Of a stretch of DNA of 24,184 bases, positions 22,114 through 24,184 are shown in pieces. A program made the position numbers and the translations under genes. The notes beneath the pieces are model-generated. The model saw only the letters and a program-made list of their open reading frames with translations. It had not been told where the DNA came from and did no database searches. The DNA is taken from IMG/VR virus record IMGVR_UViG_3300009495_000076, positions 1 through 24,184 of that record. One strand, 5' to 3'. Numbering within the stretch: position 1 is the stretch's first letter; the number at the start of each line of letters is the position of its first letter. The DNA is from a virus.

Positions 22114-22132
22114 TAGGTTATATACTCACTTA

Positions 22133-23701
22133 TTATTCTTGTTCTTGTGTTTGAGCTTTGGCTTGGTCACGCATTGCGCCCATACCTTCTTGCATCGCCA
22201 TCTGAGCCATTGCTGCCTCTTGAGCCTGCTGTTGTTCAGCCTGAATCTGTTCTTGGGATTTGATCAGACCATCAGCATCGATGCCAAGGGAGGTAGCCAC
22301 GCGCTTCATGAGGTCGCCTACGTTAACCATAGAGAGAGCTTCAGGACCGAGAGGGGCCATCATCTGCATCATCTGTCCGTACTTGGTGAGGTCATGCCCA
22401 CGTCCCAAAGCCTCAAGGCCAGTAACGATAGAAGGCTTCACGACACCATCAGGCAACTCAGGGAGTTTCTTCTGCTTCTGCATCCGAGACATCAGACGGT
22501 TCACCAGTGGCTGCTGCAGTTCGCTAGAGAGTACCGAGTAGACCCCGCCCAAAGCGTTCTCCAACATGGAGGACAACAGGCGGATTTCTTCAGCGGTCAC
22601 ACGTTCAGCGTTACGGGTAGCAGCGCTTTCCATGATGAAGGCTTGAGCCAGACGTTGTTCGAGCTTGGCTGCAGTACCTTCAGCAACCCGTAGGTCGGAC
22701 GCCTTGTTAACCTGCAGAAACTCGACGTCGGTAGCCTTGCCTGTAATGACTGCGCCATTGGAGGCGCTAGCCACTTCTGCCTTGTTTGTCTGGCTGTTGG
22801 CGTTGACCATAACCAGTGTACGAGCAGAGGCTGCAGAGGCATCGAGGATGTTCTTGTGCAAAGCCTCAAGAGACATGAGGTCACCGAAAAGCTCCTCTAC
22901 GTGTGAACGTCCGTAGCTTTCTCCGGTAACGGAGGTCCAACGGAGTGCCATCAGTGGAGGGGCTTCAGCCGGGTATGTTCCATATGAGTCGGGTACAACT
23001 ACATCATTAATTTCCTGATAGGTTACCCACTTGGTTTTCTTACCGGGTTCCATCGTCAGGTTGTAGCAAGTGTAGACATCAATGGTTTTAGAGCCAGCGG
23101 TATTCTTAACCTCATATTCAGGGGTCCAGCCAACAGCCTGTAGTACACCGGGGTCCATTGTCTCCGGGGCAAACTGTTCTTTGATGGTGACCTTCTTGAG
23201 TCGGCCCTGTGGGTCTCGGGATACAACAAACTTGTCGAGACCATAGCCCTTCAAGTTTCCGTCCTTAGGCAGTACCAGCAGGTAGTTACCAGTGACGATC
23301 AGATGACGCAGTGCCTCATGCAAGGCGTTACGCATTCCCTCACCTTCCAACTCGGAGATGACTGCACGTTCAATCGTGGAGAGACTTTCATCGACAGAGG
23401 CCCGTTGTGTTGGGTCTCCATTGGTCAACTGCAAGAGAGTGAAGTCATCTACACCAAGTTTAAAGAAGGGCGTGTTAGGGGGAAACAAAGCCATCATCAG
23501 CTTGGCGGCTAAGTTGTTCGTACCCCGTGCGCCGATAGATTGATAAGGCGTGTTAATGCGGAGAGAGGCGGTTACGCCCTCTTCCATCATGAGGGAGGGG
23601 ACGGTGAGTGCAGATGACTCGCGTGCGCGACCCAAGTACACGTCTCTTGGGCCTTGCATCATCGAGTAGGAACCCGCGAGTGTTGCGTTAGGTTCAATCA
23701 T
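22133..23701 (-). CDS. Portal protein, head-tail connector (T7 gp8-like)
   Basis: This dodecameric ring at one capsid vertex is the channel for packaging and ejection. It has 522 residues, against 536 for T7 gp8. Family hallmarks include YQSIGARGTNNLAAKLMMAL near residues 54-73, FPPNTPFFKLGVDDFTLLQL, and MALRWTSVTGESYGRSHVEE in the middle. The C-terminal tail is Gln/Ala/Met-rich and coiled-coil-like (QAEQQQAQEAAMAQMAM). The start overlaps the preceding stop (TGATG). Confidence 0.96.
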   Translation of the reverse strand: MIEPNATLAGSYSMMQGPRDVYLGRARESSALTVPSLMMEEGVTASLRINTPYQSIGARGTNNLAAKLMMALFPPNTPFFKLGVDDFTLLQLTNGDPTQRASVDESLSTIERAVISELEGEGMRNALHEALRHLIVTGNYLLVLPKDGNLKGYGLDKFVVSRDPQGRLKKVTIKEQFAPETMDPGVLQAVGWTPEYEVKNTAGSKTIDVYTCYNLTMEPGKKTKWVTYQEINDVVVPDSYGTYPAEAPPLMALRWTSVTGESYGRSHVEELFGDLMSLEALHKNILDASAASARTLVMVNANSQTNKAEVASASNGAVITGKATDVEFLQVNKASDLRVAEGTAAKLEQRLAQAFIMESAATRNAERVTAEEIRLLSSMLENALGGVYSVLSSELQQPLVNRLMSRMQKQKKLPELPDGVVKPSIVTGLEALGRGHDLTKYGQMMQMMAPLGPEALSMVNVGDLMKRVATSLGIDADGLIKSQEQIQAEQQQAQEAAMAQMAMQEGMGAMRDQAKAQTQEQE

Positions 23702-24042
23702 CAGTAATTCACCGGCCCCTTGCTAGCCCGAAGGCCACCAATAGTAGGCAGCGAAGGGGAAGCCATATTTCCGCCTGTAGGGATGCTCAGGGGGTTGCGG
23801 TATCCGCTTCCTCCCGGCGAGGCTTTCTTCCCAGAAACAACTTTAGAAGAAGTGGCGGGGCTACTCATAGCGTCGTCAGCAAGACCTTGGTTGGTATTCG
23901 CTTGATTCCTCGCATCAGAACTATAATTCGTCTTGATCGTGGGGAGAACGGGAGCAGTAGATGGTTCCTTGCCCCCCTTTCCGCGCCCACCCATCATTGC
24001 GAGTAGAGCGATGCCACCTACAGCGGCCATAATGTTACACAT
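23701..24042 (-). CDS. Small virion-associated protein (possible T7 gp7.3-like)
   Basis: The 113-residue protein opens with a short hydrophobic stretch, MCNIMAAVGGIALLAMMGG. A basic and disordered Ser/Gly/Pro/Lys-rich body follows, and it closes with SLPTIGGLRASKGPVNY. T7 gp7.3 (99 aa) lies at this position, directly before the portal gene, is similarly low in complexity and ends in a Ser/Gly-rich GGGINI-type tail. It is ejected with the DNA. Homology is suggested by position and character only. It overlaps both neighbours, by eight bases upstream and by TGATG downstream. Confidence 0.55.
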   Translation of the reverse strand: MCNIMAAVGGIALLAMMGGRGKGGKEPSTAPVLPTIKTNYSSDARNQANTNQGLADDAMSSPATSSKVVSGKKASPGGSGYRNPLSIPTGGNMASPSLPTIGGLRASKGPVNY

Positions 24043-24184
24043 AGGATTCTTCCTCTTGTTGTGTATTCACAGCGCGTAGGTGATCCAAGACTTGTCTGTG
24101 TCCGACAGCTACATTGATAGTATGTAACTCCGTCACAACCTCATCTGGAACTATCAGAGGGAAGACATGCTCAAGGTACGCGAT
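24035..24184 (-). CDS. C-terminal end of an unknown gene (cut by window edge)
   Basis: The last 49 codons of a minus-strand frame enter from the right edge and end with TAA at 24035-24037. The visible part reads IAYLEHVFPLIVPDEVVTEL and continues to DHLRAVNTQQEEESYV. It is open to the edge, has no internal stop and overlaps the next start by eight bases, so it is a real late gene. In T7 the region before 7.3 holds host-range or morphogenesis gene 7. No family is recognised. Confidence 0.6.
   Translation of the reverse strand: MAYLEHVFPLIVPDEVVTELHTINVAVGHRQVLDHLRAVNTQQEEESYV

Overview
The window is the late (structural, packaging and lysis) half of a T7-like podovirus genome (Autographiviridae type) given in reverse orientation. 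Every supported gene is on the minus strand, so the biological reading order runs from high to low coordinates. The T7 order can be followed almost one to one: gp7.3-like protein, portal (gp8), scaffold (gp9), capsid (gp10), tail tubular A and B (gp11, gp12), internal virion proteins (gp13, gp14, gp15, gp16), tail fibre (gp17), holin, small terminase (gp18) and large terminase (gp19). No RNA polymerase or replication gene is present; they would lie beyond the right edge. A spanin pair points to a Gram-negative host. A TIGR02594-type peptidase and the small holin type hint at an alphaproteobacterial, possibly marine, host, but this is a guess. I saw no tRNA, CRISPR array, insertion sequence or integrase.

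Layout. At 24184-21370 are the 3' end of an unknown gene, a gp7.3-like protein, the portal and the scaffold. At 21360-19550, between scaffold and capsid (adjacent genes in T7), there is an accessory block: an unknown 220-aa protein, a tiny basic protein, a conserved 83-aa basic protein, an overlapping Rz/Rz1-like spanin pair, an HNH-like protein and a possible 47-aa ORF. A T7-like promoter candidate lies in front of that last ORF and the capsid gene. At 19471-14399 are the capsid, a hairpin terminator in the position of T7 T-phi, tail tubular A and an enlarged tail tubular B. At 14496-6394 is the ejectosome set. Here the gp15 homologue carries a C-terminal NlpC/P60-like peptidase, while the gp16 homologue shows no obvious transglycosylase motif. 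At 6346-3387 are the tail fibre and, overlapping by ATGA, a glycine-rich adhesin. At 3367-439 are a truncated holin paralogue, the holin, a coiled-coil membrane protein, a 224-nt non-coding gap and both terminase subunits. At 1-438 is a non-coding stretch with four inverted repeats and two promoter-like repeats, matching in place the T7 right end (phi-OR and concatemer junction).

The genes fit one programme: build the procapsid, fill it using TerS/TerL, attach the tail, eject internal proteins across the envelope with a built-in peptidoglycan peptidase, and lyse with holin and spanins. The endolysin is not in this window. Most protein names rest on recognised family sequence patterns and T7 gene order, not on searches. 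Coordinates come from direct reading.
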